Source: CAZCGA01 sp964498075 (GTDB lineage: Bacteria > Desulfobacterota > Binatia > HRBIN30). From it: DNA of 19,233 nucleotides. The position numbers and the translations under genes are program-made. Under the pieces are notes generated by a model. The model had not been told where the DNA came from. It ran no database searches and saw only the letters and a program-made list of their open reading frames with translations. How positions within the stretch are numbered: position 1 is the first letter of the stretch; every line of letters begins with the position of its first letter. Shown one piece after another: positions 7,243 through 15,093 of this stretch. Location of the stretch: positions 1 to 19,233 of the forward strand of contig CAZCGA010000119.1 of assembly GCA_964498075.1 (NCBI GenBank). Direction: 5' to 3'.

Positions 7243-7554
7243 TCAAAGGTCGCGTAGCTCGTCGTCGAGCGGCAGCGGCAGGCGGTCAGCCAGCGCCGTG
7301 TCGACGGCGGCAAAGAGGAATGAGGCGAGGATGAGGACCAGCAACGGCCGGCCCGTGAAGGCGGTGAGGTCGACCCAATCACAGGCAAGCGGCACGACGA
7401 TGGCCGCGAGTGACACGCCGATGGAGATTCCCACCAGCGGATTGATCGACAACTTCAGGCGCAGCACGCGGCAGGCGAGTATCAGGAACGGAAGCGCTGC
7501 GAGCGCCGCAACGAAGTAGTACGGAACGACAATCAACGCGTGCAAGAAACCCAC
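7243..7554 (-). CDS. Small membrane protein, three predicted helices
   Basis: A 103-residue hydrophobic protein that I do not recognise. Three membrane segments are visible, about residues 6-31 (ALIVVPYYFVAALAALPFLI), 37-58 (INPLVGISIGVSLAAIVV) and 69-89 (PLLVLILASFLFAAVDTALA), with short charged loops and an acidic tail (DDELRDL). The start is a GTG, chosen because GGAGGG lies 8 bases upstream. It is divergent from the sulfatase-like gene, whose longest frame opens only 5 bases away. It may be an envelope accessory protein, but nothing beyond membrane location can be claimed. Hydrophobic pattern and ribosome-binding site argue that it is real. Confidence 0.65.
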   Translation of the reverse strand: MGFLHALIVVPYYFVAALAALPFLILACRVLRLKLSINPLVGISIGVSLAAIVVPLACDWVDLTAFTGRPLLVLILASFLFAAVDTALADRLPLPLDDELRDL

Positions 7555-7640
7555 AAGACGTGCCCTCCATAGTCCGCCTAGTGGCTCCGCCGCGCTTAGT
7601 CAATTGCTTTTTCGGCCGGCTTACGCCATTGCTGGTGCCG

Positions 7641-9776
7641 GTGAGGCACTGCCGGAAGAAGGCGCTGGGCCTGGTTCGCATCCTGTTGCTCAGCCCCATG
7701 TTGCTCGCCGGCTGCCGCCAGGAACCATCCGCCCTCTCCGTCAGCCAGCGCTTCGACGAGCTGCTCCGCCCCAAGGAGGAGCGCGACGGGTTGTCCACTG
7801 CGGGCTGTGCCAGCATCGCAATGGACAGCGAAATCCGGCCGATCATCGCCGAGGCGCTCACGCTGGCACATGCGAACGTACAGCCGACGCAGGCCGGGCC
7901 GCAGTCGTTTCGCATTCCTCAGCTGGACGGACTGGCTGGCTTGCTGCCGACGGTGCAGGCGGCCGTGCGCCGAGGCGATGAAGCGCCGCAAGCGCGCGAC
8001 GTGCACGTCGTAGGCTCGCCGGAGCAGCGATTTGTGACCGTGCAGTTTACCGAGTCTGATGTGGGTCAGGCACTCGACGTCGCGATCAACGGTTGGGGTC
8101 CTCCCGCCGACGTGGATGCAGTGACGGCCCCGTTCGTAGTGCCGGCCACCGCCCGACTGCGTTTCGGCATCGCGGTGCGCTCTGCGATTCCGGCGCGCGC
8201 CCACTATCGCGTCTCCGTCGTGCGCGACGGGCAGACCGCGGTACCGCTGTACGTACGCGATGTCTCGACGATGTCGGCGACGTACACGCCGACCTGGGAA
8301 GATGTCGAAGCGCCGCTGTTGTCCTACGAAGGCCAGCGCGTCCGGCTTCGATTCGAGGCCGGCGTGAAGACGAGCCTCTCAGCGGAGGGAGCACCCATCG
8401 CGCCGCCTCGGGCCGTGATCGGCACACCGGCCGTCGTGACCACCATTCGCGGAATGCCGATCCAGGGTGTGATTCTCGTCTCCATCGATACGCTGCGCGC
8501 CGACCACGTTGGTACATACGGATACCGGCGGCCGGTCAGCCCGACGATCGATCGGCTGGCAACGCAGGGCACCGTGTTCGAGAACGTCATCGCCGCGTGG
8601 CCCGAGACCTCGGCATCGCACATGACGTTGTTCACCAGCCTGTATCCGTCGGTGCACCGCATCGGCATCATGAAGTGGGGTGGGGCGATGTTGCCGCGCG
8701 GGGCGATCACCCTGAGCGAGGTCTTGCGGGAGCACGGCTTCGTGACCGCGGCGTTCACGGAAGATGGGTTGCTCATGGCGAGTGTCGGCTTCACCCGCGG
8801 CTTCGATACGTATCGGGAGTTTCTGCCGCCGGTGACCGGCGGCCCACACGTGGTGCAACACCCGATCGACGGGGCGCCGGTAGCCGGCAGTAGCAGCGGC
8901 GAGGCCGCCAAGGTCTTCGCGTCGGGGTCAGCCTGGCTCCAGCGCCACCAACAGGACCGCTTCCTTCTCTTTCTCCACACCTATCAGGTCCACCAGCGCA
9001 GCGCTCCGGGCGCGCCGTACGACACGCTGCGCCAGAGCTTCGTCGGCGACGGAGTGACGCCCGCGATCGCGACCGCCGACAACTTCCTGGCGACGTACGA
9101 CGCGGCAATCGCCTACACCGACGCGGCGCTCGGCGGGCTGGTGAAGACGCTCGACGGGCTGCAACTCACCGGTCGAACATTGCTGATCGTGACCTCGGAT
9201 CACGGCGAAGCCTTCTTCGAGCATGGCGTCTTCGGCCACAACCAGACCCTTTACGATCCGGAGCTACGAGTACCGCTGGTCTGGCACGCGCCGGGGGTGC
9301 TTCCCACGGCCAGGCGCATCCGCGCGCAGATCGGTCTGATTGACCTCGCACCGACGCTCCTCGATATCCTCGGCCTGCCGCCTTTGGAGCACGCACAGGG
9401 TCGCAGTGCGGCATCCCTGATCGCTGCGGGCGAGGGGCAGGAGTCCGCGCCCGTCATCTGCGAGCTGGGGGATCAGTGGCGAGCCCTGCGAACCAACACC
9501 CTCAAGCTCATTGAACGGGACAAGGACAACCCCGCAAGCGTCGAGCTGTACGATCTGAGCCGTGACCCGGGGGAGACGGCGAAGTTGAACATCGATGGCC
9601 GAGCAGAGGGCGAAGCGGCTCGGAAGCAGTTACAGGAGCACGAGGCCGAATGTCAGTCGCTGCGCCCGCAGTTGGTGCGCCACGACGTCGACCAGCGCGT
9701 ACCCGCCGCCGAGCTTGACGAGGCGACGCGCCAGCGCCTGCGGGCCTTGGGATATAACGTCCCTCCGCCTCGGTAA
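7641..9776 (+). CDS. Sulfatase-fold hydrolase, putative lipoprotein, threonine at the nucleophile position
   Basis: About 711 residues in three parts: a lipoprotein-like signal (ILLLSPMLLAGC), about 280 residues of beta-rich sequence with no family I recognise, and a sulfatase/alkaline-phosphatase-superfamily domain from GVILVSIDTLRADHVGTYGY onward. Metal-site motifs are SIDTLRADH and LIVTSDHGEAFFEHG...GHN. The formylglycine position (C/SxPxR in sulfatases) reads TSASH, so a threonine (codon 8607-8609) takes the nucleophile's place. That argues against a formylglycine sulfatase and for a phospho- or phosphoethanolamine-type transferase or esterase, although TxxSH forms are common in bacterial sulfatase-like proteins of unknown activity. 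The frame is open from a GTG at 7560; the GTG at 7641 is preferred because it places the signal sequence at the N-terminus. Neither has a good Shine-Dalgarno. Confidence 0.85.
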   Translation: MRHCRKKALGLVRILLLSPMLLAGCRQEPSALSVSQRFDELLRPKEERDGLSTAGCASIAMDSEIRPIIAEALTLAHANVQPTQAGPQSFRIPQLDGLAGLLPTVQAAVRRGDEAPQARDVHVVGSPEQRFVTVQFTESDVGQALDVAINGWGPPADVDAVTAPFVVPATARLRFGIAVRSAIPARAHYRVSVVRDGQTAVPLYVRDVSTMSATYTPTWEDVEAPLLSYEGQRVRLRFEAGVKTSLSAEGAPIAPPRAVIGTPAVVTTIRGMPIQGVILVSIDTLRADHVGTYGYRRPVSPTIDRLATQGTVFENVIAAWPETSASHMTLFTSLYPSVHRIGIMKWGGAMLPRGAITLSEVLREHGFVTAAFTEDGLLMASVGFTRGFDTYREFLPPVTGGPHVVQHPIDGAPVAGSSSGEAAKVFASGSAWLQRHQQDRFLLFLHTYQVHQRSAPGAPYDTLRQSFVGDGVTPAIATADNFLATYDAAIAYTDAALGGLVKTLDGLQLTGRTLLIVTSDHGEAFFEHGVFGHNQTLYDPELRVPLVWHAPGVLPTARRIRAQIGLIDLAPTLLDILGLPPLEHAQGRSAASLIAAGEGQESAPVICELGDQWRALRTNTLKLIERDKDNPASVELYDLSRDPGETAKLNIDGRAEGEAARKQLQEHEAECQSLRPQLVRHDVDQRVPAAELDEATRQRLRALGYNVPPPR

Positions 9777-9790
9777 CCTTCGCAAGATCT

Positions 9791-10876
9791 CTAAGAGCCC
9801 GCCGCCAGTTTATCGGCGATCTTGTCGAGATCAGGACGAGGCTTGGTCTTCGAGTTCTGTGGCAGGCCGCGGTAGAAGCGGACCTTGTCGCACTCGGTGC
9901 AGAAGTGCCCCTCCGGAAGGGGAGACTCCTTCTCCGTCCAGATGCGTCGCGCGGTGATGAACTTTTCGCTGTTCCACAGCGGCCGGAACGCTCCCGGCTT
10001 CCACTCGGCGAAGTCGTCGTGCTTGTAGAAGCCCATGCAACAGGATGCCCAGCCGCCGTCCCAGTGAAAGACGGCGGAGTTCCACAACCAGACGCAGCGG
10101 TTCTCGTGCACGTGCAGATAGTCCATGGAGTAGTCGCCCTTGGGTTCCCAGCTCGGGTCGTCATACGTACCGGCCAAGGGCCTGAAACCGTCGAGGCCGA
10201 GATCCTGCGCGAGTCGCCGCGCGTCCTCCACCCGATCTTCGTTGGGTGCGAAGACGAGGTACTGCCAGGTGATGCGCGGAGTGTCGCTGCCCATCTCGCG
10301 CTTGAGCCGTACGAACTTCCGCAGGTTCTCCATCACCAGCTCGAACTTGCCCCCACGGCGATAGGCTTCGTACGAGCGCTGGTCCGCGCCGTCCACCGAC
10401 GCCGTGAGATACGTCAGGCCGGCCGCGATGATCGAGCGGATGAAGTCATCGGTCAACCGAAAGCTGAGGTTGCTGGAAACGGTCGTGACGAGTCCCCGGC
10501 GGTGCGCGTACTCCAGGAGGCGGGGCAGCTCCGGGTTGAAGAACGGCTCACCCCAGTCGAACAAGTCGAGCGAAAACGCGTAGGGCGCCAGCTCGTCGAT
10601 GATCGACGCGAACATGTCAAACGAGACGTTGCCCTTGGCGCGCCCGTTCTCATGCCGGCCCGTCGGGCAAAACGGACACGCCAGGTTGCACTTGTTGCTG
10701 ACGTCAATCGTCAGCTTGTAGGGGCGGGAAAGCAGGTACGTGCGCCCCATGCGCATCTCCAGCTTGTTGAGGATCGCGTTGAACAGCCGCCGCAGCGTGA
10801 GGTTGGGGTTCTTTTCCAACACCGAGCGCAGGGCGGGCGGCAGGAGCCGAGGGGGAACGCGACGGATGACGGACAC
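9791..10876 (-). CDS. Radical SAM/SPASM-domain protein
   Basis: A 361-residue enzyme with the radical SAM cluster motif CNLACPFC (C63, C67, C70) in DVSNKCNLACPFCPTGRHE, followed by the SAM-binding region DLFDWGEPFFNPEL and ASVDGADQRSYEAYRRGG. The C-terminal part has cysteines C261, C279, C280, C326 and C329 (RCVW, SCCMGF, FCTEC), matching a SPASM domain that holds auxiliary iron-sulfur clusters. Family members mature peptides or modify sugars and other small molecules. No short precursor peptide is evident nearby, and the neighbours are a sulfatase-fold lipoprotein and a membrane glycosyltransferase, so a carbohydrate or envelope role is possible. Start is GTG at 10876 with AAGGA upstream. 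Its 3' end is 14 bases from the convergent sulfatase-like gene. Confidence 0.9.
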   Translation of the reverse strand: MSVIRRVPPRLLPPALRSVLEKNPNLTLRRLFNAILNKLEMRMGRTYLLSRPYKLTIDVSNKCNLACPFCPTGRHENGRAKGNVSFDMFASIIDELAPYAFSLDLFDWGEPFFNPELPRLLEYAHRRGLVTTVSSNLSFRLTDDFIRSIIAAGLTYLTASVDGADQRSYEAYRRGGKFELVMENLRKFVRLKREMGSDTPRITWQYLVFAPNEDRVEDARRLAQDLGLDGFRPLAGTYDDPSWEPKGDYSMDYLHVHENRCVWLWNSAVFHWDGGWASCCMGFYKHDDFAEWKPGAFRPLWNSEKFITARRIWTEKESPLPEGHFCTECDKVRFYRGLPQNSKTKPRPDLDKIADKLAAGS

Positions 10877-11013
10877 AATCCGTCCTTAGCACAGGGCCCG
10901 CAGCTATTTCACGTCGAATCGGCTGTCGCCCGTCCAGCTTGCGGAGCGCAGATGCAAAGTGCGATTCTCTTCCGCCGGCGTGAATGGCGTCGGCTGCTTG
11001 GTTGGAGTGAGGG
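10877..11013. promoter_or_regulatory. Divergent intergenic region
   Basis: These 137 bases separate the leftward radical SAM gene and the rightward membrane glycosyltransferase gene, and should carry both promoters. AAGGA serves the leftward GTG and GGAG (11004-11007) the rightward GTG. No operator was identified. Confidence 0.3.
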
Positions 11014-12606
11014 GTGATCAGCGCCGCGACAGAGCCACACACCACCACAGGTCCAGCGCTGAGCGAACGTCTGGCGGCCTGGGGCCTGGCGTTCTTCGTA
11101 TTCGCCGCCTGCGCGCCGCGCTTCCTCGACTATCTCAAGCCGCCCACGGGTGACGAGGTCTTCTACCTGATCACGGCGCAGAGCATCGTGCGCGATCACG
11201 ACCTGGACGAGGCCAATCAATTCGCTGACAAGGCCTGGCTGGAGTACTACCCGACCTGTGCGGAGTTCCACGCCCGGGATTGGAAGGGATTCGGGCCGCC
11301 GGGCATTCCCTGCTCGGCCGACAGCCGGCTGCAGCCGGAGAGCACCCACACGCGGCGCAAGGGAACCTTCACCAAGCACGGGCTGGGGTTGTCGTTCATC
11401 ATCGCGCCGGCGTACGCGCTCGGGCGGCGCCGCGCCGTTGTGTGGCTGCTCAACGGGCTTGCGGCGTTGCTGGCGTTGAACATCTTCCAGTTGGCGTGGG
11501 AGGCCTCGGGGCGACGCCGGATCGCTTGGTGGTGTTGGGCCGCGCTCAGCTTCGCCGCACCGATCTTCAGCTATGCGTACCTGATTTTCCCGCAGCCGGT
11601 CGGGGCGCTGTGCGTCGTGTACGCCTTCCGCCGCGCCCGCTGCGCGGCGAACGCGCGGCTGCGCGACGGGCCGGGCGGTGCGTTCGCCGTTCCGGCCAAC
11701 AGCGCCGTGCAACTGGTCGTCGTGGCGCTGTGCCTCGGCATCCTGCCCTGGCTGCATAGCCTCTACATCATGCTGGCTGTGCCGCTGCTCGTCTTTCTCT
11801 TCGTCGGCGGCCGGCGCCCGGTCCACGGCTTTCTGGCGGGTGGAGGCGGTAGCACGAGTGCGCCGAGAGTAGGTGGGCTGGTCGCGTTTGTCTTGATCGT
11901 GATCACATTCGCGGCGTTGTACGTGGCGCGGCACGTTTACTTGTACGGCGTACCGTGGCCCCCTTCGGGGGATCATAACGCCTTCAACGGTCCGTTGATG
12001 GTCCCAGTCGGTCTGCTGGGATTGTTCTTCGACCAGAAGTACGGGCTCTTGATGTACAACCCGGTGTACCTCATCCCAATCGCCTGGCTGTTCCGGCTGG
12101 CGGTGGCGCGGCGCTGGCTCAATCCCATGTGGGATACGGAGCTGATCTGGTCGCTGGCGGTCATGGGGCCGTATTATCTAATGGTGGCCGACTATTCGCG
12201 CTGGTGGGGAGAATGGTGCCCGCCGGCACGCTACATGTTGCCCATCGCTCCGTTGCTGACGTTGCCTCTGGCACGCGCCCTCGTGCATGCGCGCGGCCGC
12301 GTGCTGACGTGGTACTTCCGCGCCGCGACCGTGTGGGCCGGTGCGATCTCAGCGGCGTTCCTGCTGAATCCCATCCTCAGCTACAACTGGTCGGACCCGC
12401 GTCCGTGCAAGGTACTGCTGTGGCTTGAAGACCATTACCCCTTCTTCCAGAAGATCGCACTCGGCAACTTCTTTCCGTACTACGTCAACTTCATCGAGCC
12501 GCTGACGCCGGTGTATTACTTCGCCCACGCGGCTTGGCTGGGGCTGGCGGTGTGGCTGGGGTGGCGGATGATGCGAACGGCGCGGATTGCAGATTCCAGA
12601 GCGTAG
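11014..12606 (+). CDS. GT-C-type membrane glycosyltransferase-like protein
   Basis: A 530-residue polytopic membrane protein with about 10-12 hydrophobic segments. After the first helix (LAAWGLAFFVFAACAPRFLD) comes PPTGDEVFYLITAQSI, in which D47-E48 match the catalytic acidic pair that GT-C enzymes (ArnT, PMT, GT39/GT83-like) carry in their first external loop. KHGLGLSFIIAPAYALG is the region corresponding to the usual HPPG-type second loop. These enzymes transfer sugars from polyprenyl-phosphate donors to lipids or proteins outside the cytoplasmic membrane. The start is GTG at 11014 with GGAG six bases upstream. The stop codon lies within a heptamer array. Acceptor and donor cannot be inferred; neighbouring envelope-type genes support an envelope function. 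Confidence 0.82.
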   Translation: MISAATEPHTTTGPALSERLAAWGLAFFVFAACAPRFLDYLKPPTGDEVFYLITAQSIVRDHDLDEANQFADKAWLEYYPTCAEFHARDWKGFGPPGIPCSADSRLQPESTHTRRKGTFTKHGLGLSFIIAPAYALGRRRAVVWLLNGLAALLALNIFQLAWEASGRRRIAWWCWAALSFAAPIFSYAYLIFPQPVGALCVVYAFRRARCAANARLRDGPGGAFAVPANSAVQLVVVALCLGILPWLHSLYIMLAVPLLVFLFVGGRRPVHGFLAGGGGSTSAPRVGGLVAFVLIVITFAALYVARHVYLYGVPWPPSGDHNAFNGPLMVPVGLLGLFFDQKYGLLMYNPVYLIPIAWLFRLAVARRWLNPMWDTELIWSLAVMGPYYLMVADYSRWWGEWCPPARYMLPIAPLLTLPLARALVHARGRVLTWYFRAATVWAGAISAAFLLNPILSYNWSDPRPCKVLLWLEDHYPFFQKIALGNFFPYYVNFIEPLTPVYYFAHAAWLGLAVWLGWRMMRTARIADSRA

Positions 12607-12612
12607 ATTGCA
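12585..12612 (+). repeat. Heptamer array over the stop codon of the glycosyltransferase gene
   Basis: Units GATTGCA, GATTCCA, GAGCGTA, GATTGCA in 7-bp register. The TAG stop at 12604-12606 lies across the third and fourth units, so the protein tail RIADSRA is encoded by the repeat. Confidence 0.7.
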
Positions 12613-12632
12613 TATCGTTTGCAACGCGAGGC

Positions 12633-13892
12633 CTACTGCTTCTTGAGGCTGACGCTCCAACCGGGCGGCCAAATGTGCAGTCGATACTCCGCGTCCTCCT
12701 GCCAACGCCGCACTTCCATCGGCCAGTCCGGGCCCGTTGCCGGCGGTGGCTGGTAGGCTCTCGCTCCCCAGATCAAAGCCGCCGCGAGCAAGGCCAGGCA
12801 GAAGAGCGAACGCGCACTCGCAAAGAGATCGCGCTGGATGTTTACGAGCAGCAACAACAGCAGCAGCACTGTCGGCACGTAGAAGTAGCGCCCACCCAAG
12901 CCGGGCTGCATGAGCGCGGCTTTGTCCGGCAGCGAGCTGGTGCCTGCCATGATCGAGAGGACCGTCAGCAGCAGGTAACTCCCGAGGAGCGCCCGGCGCG
13001 CTGAGGTTTCCACAGGCGCAGCGATACACCACAGGAGGAGCACCTCCAGACACAACAGCAATAGCCCCAGAACGACGAACGGGAGGCGGCCGCCGCTGCA
13101 GGCGCGGAAGATCACGTCCGCGAAAGCCTGCGCGAGAGGCAAGCCACCGAACGGCCACACGATCGTGTTGGTCCACACGATTGAGGCCAGCGTTGGCACG
13201 TCGACGACAGCGAACCGCCGCGCGACGGCTGGCTCGTGGCGCAGCGACCAGAGCACGGTGAGTTGCACGAGTGTACAGGCGAGAAGAATGCCGGTGTGAA
13301 TCCGATCCTCGCGCTGCCGCTCTCGCCAGGCTTTGAGCAAGAACAACGGCGCGAGAAAACACGAGACCGGACCGGTGAGTCCCGCCAGCACCAGGAGGAC
13401 GCGGTACGCGTGGACGCGGAAGCGAGACGCCCCGTCGACCCGATCCACGAGGATCAAGAACGTCACGAGGGACAGATAGAACTGACTATTGGTGGTGGTG
13501 AGCCACAGCTCGCCGCTGATCGGTGTCAGCAGAACGATCAGGCAACCGACGACCTTTCTAGTGTCGCTGCGCCACAGCGCAGACCGGCTCCACAGGATGA
13601 GTGCCAGCGTGAGCGCTTGGACGGCGAAGGCGCAGAGCGTCGTGACCAGGGGTGCGGAGGTGAGGGGGACCGCGCGGGCGGCAACGATGGCGGCGAGATT
13701 CGTATACAGTAAGAGGTACAGGCCGTGGGGCGTTACCAGCGTGTCGAGCCAGGGGTGCGCGTACGCGTATGCGAAGTACACCGACCCTTCCTCAGCCCAG
13801 AAGCGCGGCGCGGACAGGAGGGAGGGAGCGCGGAGATAGATCGCCACGACGCCCGCAACCCACAACGCGCAGGTCAGCGGGCGGCCACGCAT
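12633..13892 (-). CDS. Polytopic membrane protein, possibly GT-C-like
   Basis: A 419-residue protein with about ten hydrophobic segments, for example PLTCALWVAGVVAIYL, LVTTLCAFAVQALTLALI and VLLLLLLLVNI. After the first helix it reads LLSAPRFWAEEGSVYFAY; the acidic pair in an external loop there recalls GT-C glycosyltransferases, but overall similarity is not strong and it is best called a membrane protein of unknown function. The ATG at 13892 is preferred over 13937 because it follows the amidohydrolase stop by 10 bases and has GAGG upstream, whereas 13937 would overlap that gene by 35 bp. It is the last gene of the minus-strand run and converges on the membrane glycosyltransferase gene. A transport or lipid-glycosylation role is possible. 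Confidence 0.75.
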   Translation of the reverse strand: MRGRPLTCALWVAGVVAIYLRAPSLLSAPRFWAEEGSVYFAYAYAHPWLDTLVTPHGLYLLLYTNLAAIVAARAVPLTSAPLVTTLCAFAVQALTLALILWSRSALWRSDTRKVVGCLIVLLTPISGELWLTTTNSQFYLSLVTFLILVDRVDGASRFRVHAYRVLLVLAGLTGPVSCFLAPLFLLKAWRERQREDRIHTGILLACTLVQLTVLWSLRHEPAVARRFAVVDVPTLASIVWTNTIVWPFGGLPLAQAFADVIFRACSGGRLPFVVLGLLLLCLEVLLLWCIAAPVETSARRALLGSYLLLTVLSIMAGTSSLPDKAALMQPGLGGRYFYVPTVLLLLLLLVNIQRDLFASARSLFCLALLAAALIWGARAYQPPPATGPDWPMEVRRWQEDAEYRLHIWPPGWSVSLKKQ

Positions 13893-13902
13893 CGAGAACG
13901 CC

Positions 13903-15081
13903 TCAGCGGCCGTCGATGCCGTAGTGCCGTGCCGCATTGCCCCCGAGGTAGGCAGCGGCGACGTCGTCGGCGACCTTCCATTGCGCCAACGTGGCGCGCG
14001 CTTCGGCGACGTCCGAGGCGTCGTGCTGCGGGTAGCGTGAGCCCCACGCCGCGATGTCCTTGAAGACGTCGGGCATGCGCGCGACGCTCGACTCCCAGCT
14101 GTTGAAGCTCACCAGCGAGGGCCGTGCGAAGAACACGTGCTCGGGCTCGAGGCTGACGTCTTGGGTGCTGCTCATCAGCCACAGGTAGGTCTCCGCCTTC
14201 TCCAACGCCAGCGGCACCCACGCGGCGCCGGAGTGCAGGAAGCTGAGCTTGAGCTTCGGGTACTCCTCCATGTGCCCGCAAAAGCACAAGGCGTTGAGGA
14301 ACATCGCGTTGTCCATGAGCGGCGCCACCGACTCGGCTACGTGGTGGCCGATGCGGAGATGGCTGGCGACGCGCTCGACGTACGAGCCCTGCGAGGTCCA
14401 CTCCGGGTTGGTGTTGCCGACGGATGGATGAATGCACGCCGCTACGTCGAGGGCCTCCAGCTGCTGCCAGAGCGGCGTGTAATAGGCGTGATTCGGAAAA
14501 CGCTGATTGACGAACGCCGGCCGAATGAAGACCGCGCGGAATCCTTTCTTCACCACGCGGCGCAGCTCGCGCACGGCGAAGCTGACGTCCTGCATTGGCA
14601 GCACGGCCACCGGGAACAGCCGCGTCGGGGCGGCGCTGCAGAAGTCGGCGATCCAGTCGTTGTAGGCGCGCGCCAGCACAGACGCGGCGTCGGGATTCTC
14701 GATGCACGGGAAGTACTCCGCGAACAGCGTCGGGAAGAGCAGCTGCTGATCGATGCCCATCGCATCCATGTCTCGCAGCCGCACCTGCGAATCATACGCC
14801 CCAGGGTTCACCGGATGGCGCACCGTCGGGTCGAGGGCGCCGATGTCCTCCGGCTTCATGCCCGGCTTCCACACGGCGTGGCGGTTGATGCCGCTCGGGT
14901 TCATCTCACGCGCCTGCTTGCCGTTCAGAATCGTGACCGGCCCGCCGAGGTCGTCGACCTCGTGCCAGAACGCCGAGCGCGCAATCACCCGGTAGTCGGT
15001 GTCGAGATACTTCGTCCAGATGTCGGTCGGTTCGAGAACGTGGCTGTCGCAGTCGATGACGCGCAGCTTCTTGGCCGCCAT
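13903..15081 (-). CDS. Amidohydrolase-family (PF04909-like) metal-dependent hydrolase B
   Basis: A 392-residue TIM-barrel hydrolase. The N-terminal metal motif is VIDCDSHVLEP (D12, H14) in place of HxH; other likely ligands are in AACIHPSVGNTNPEW and KLSFLHSGAAWVP, and the C-terminal YPQHDASD corresponds to the usual SDYPHxDG. This branch includes decarboxylases and C-C hydrolases and is frequent beside acyl-CoA dehydrogenase genes in environmental genomes. The start at 15081 has AAGGAG at good spacing, 12 bases after the stop of the preceding paralogue. The two hydrolases share layout (DCDxH, FPAxLPxQ, RGxxP) but are clearly diverged. Substrate unknown; a ring-cleavage or decarboxylation step alongside beta-oxidation is plausible. 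Confidence 0.88.
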   Translation of the reverse strand: MAAKKLRVIDCDSHVLEPTDIWTKYLDTDYRVIARSAFWHEVDDLGGPVTILNGKQAREMNPSGINRHAVWKPGMKPEDIGALDPTVRHPVNPGAYDSQVRLRDMDAMGIDQQLLFPTLFAEYFPCIENPDAASVLARAYNDWIADFCSAAPTRLFPVAVLPMQDVSFAVRELRRVVKKGFRAVFIRPAFVNQRFPNHAYYTPLWQQLEALDVAACIHPSVGNTNPEWTSQGSYVERVASHLRIGHHVAESVAPLMDNAMFLNALCFCGHMEEYPKLKLSFLHSGAAWVPLALEKAETYLWLMSSTQDVSLEPEHVFFARPSLVSFNSWESSVARMPDVFKDIAAWGSRYPQHDASDVAEARATLAQWKVADDVAAAYLGGNAARHYGIDGR

Positions 15082-15093
15082 GCTCAGCTCCTT

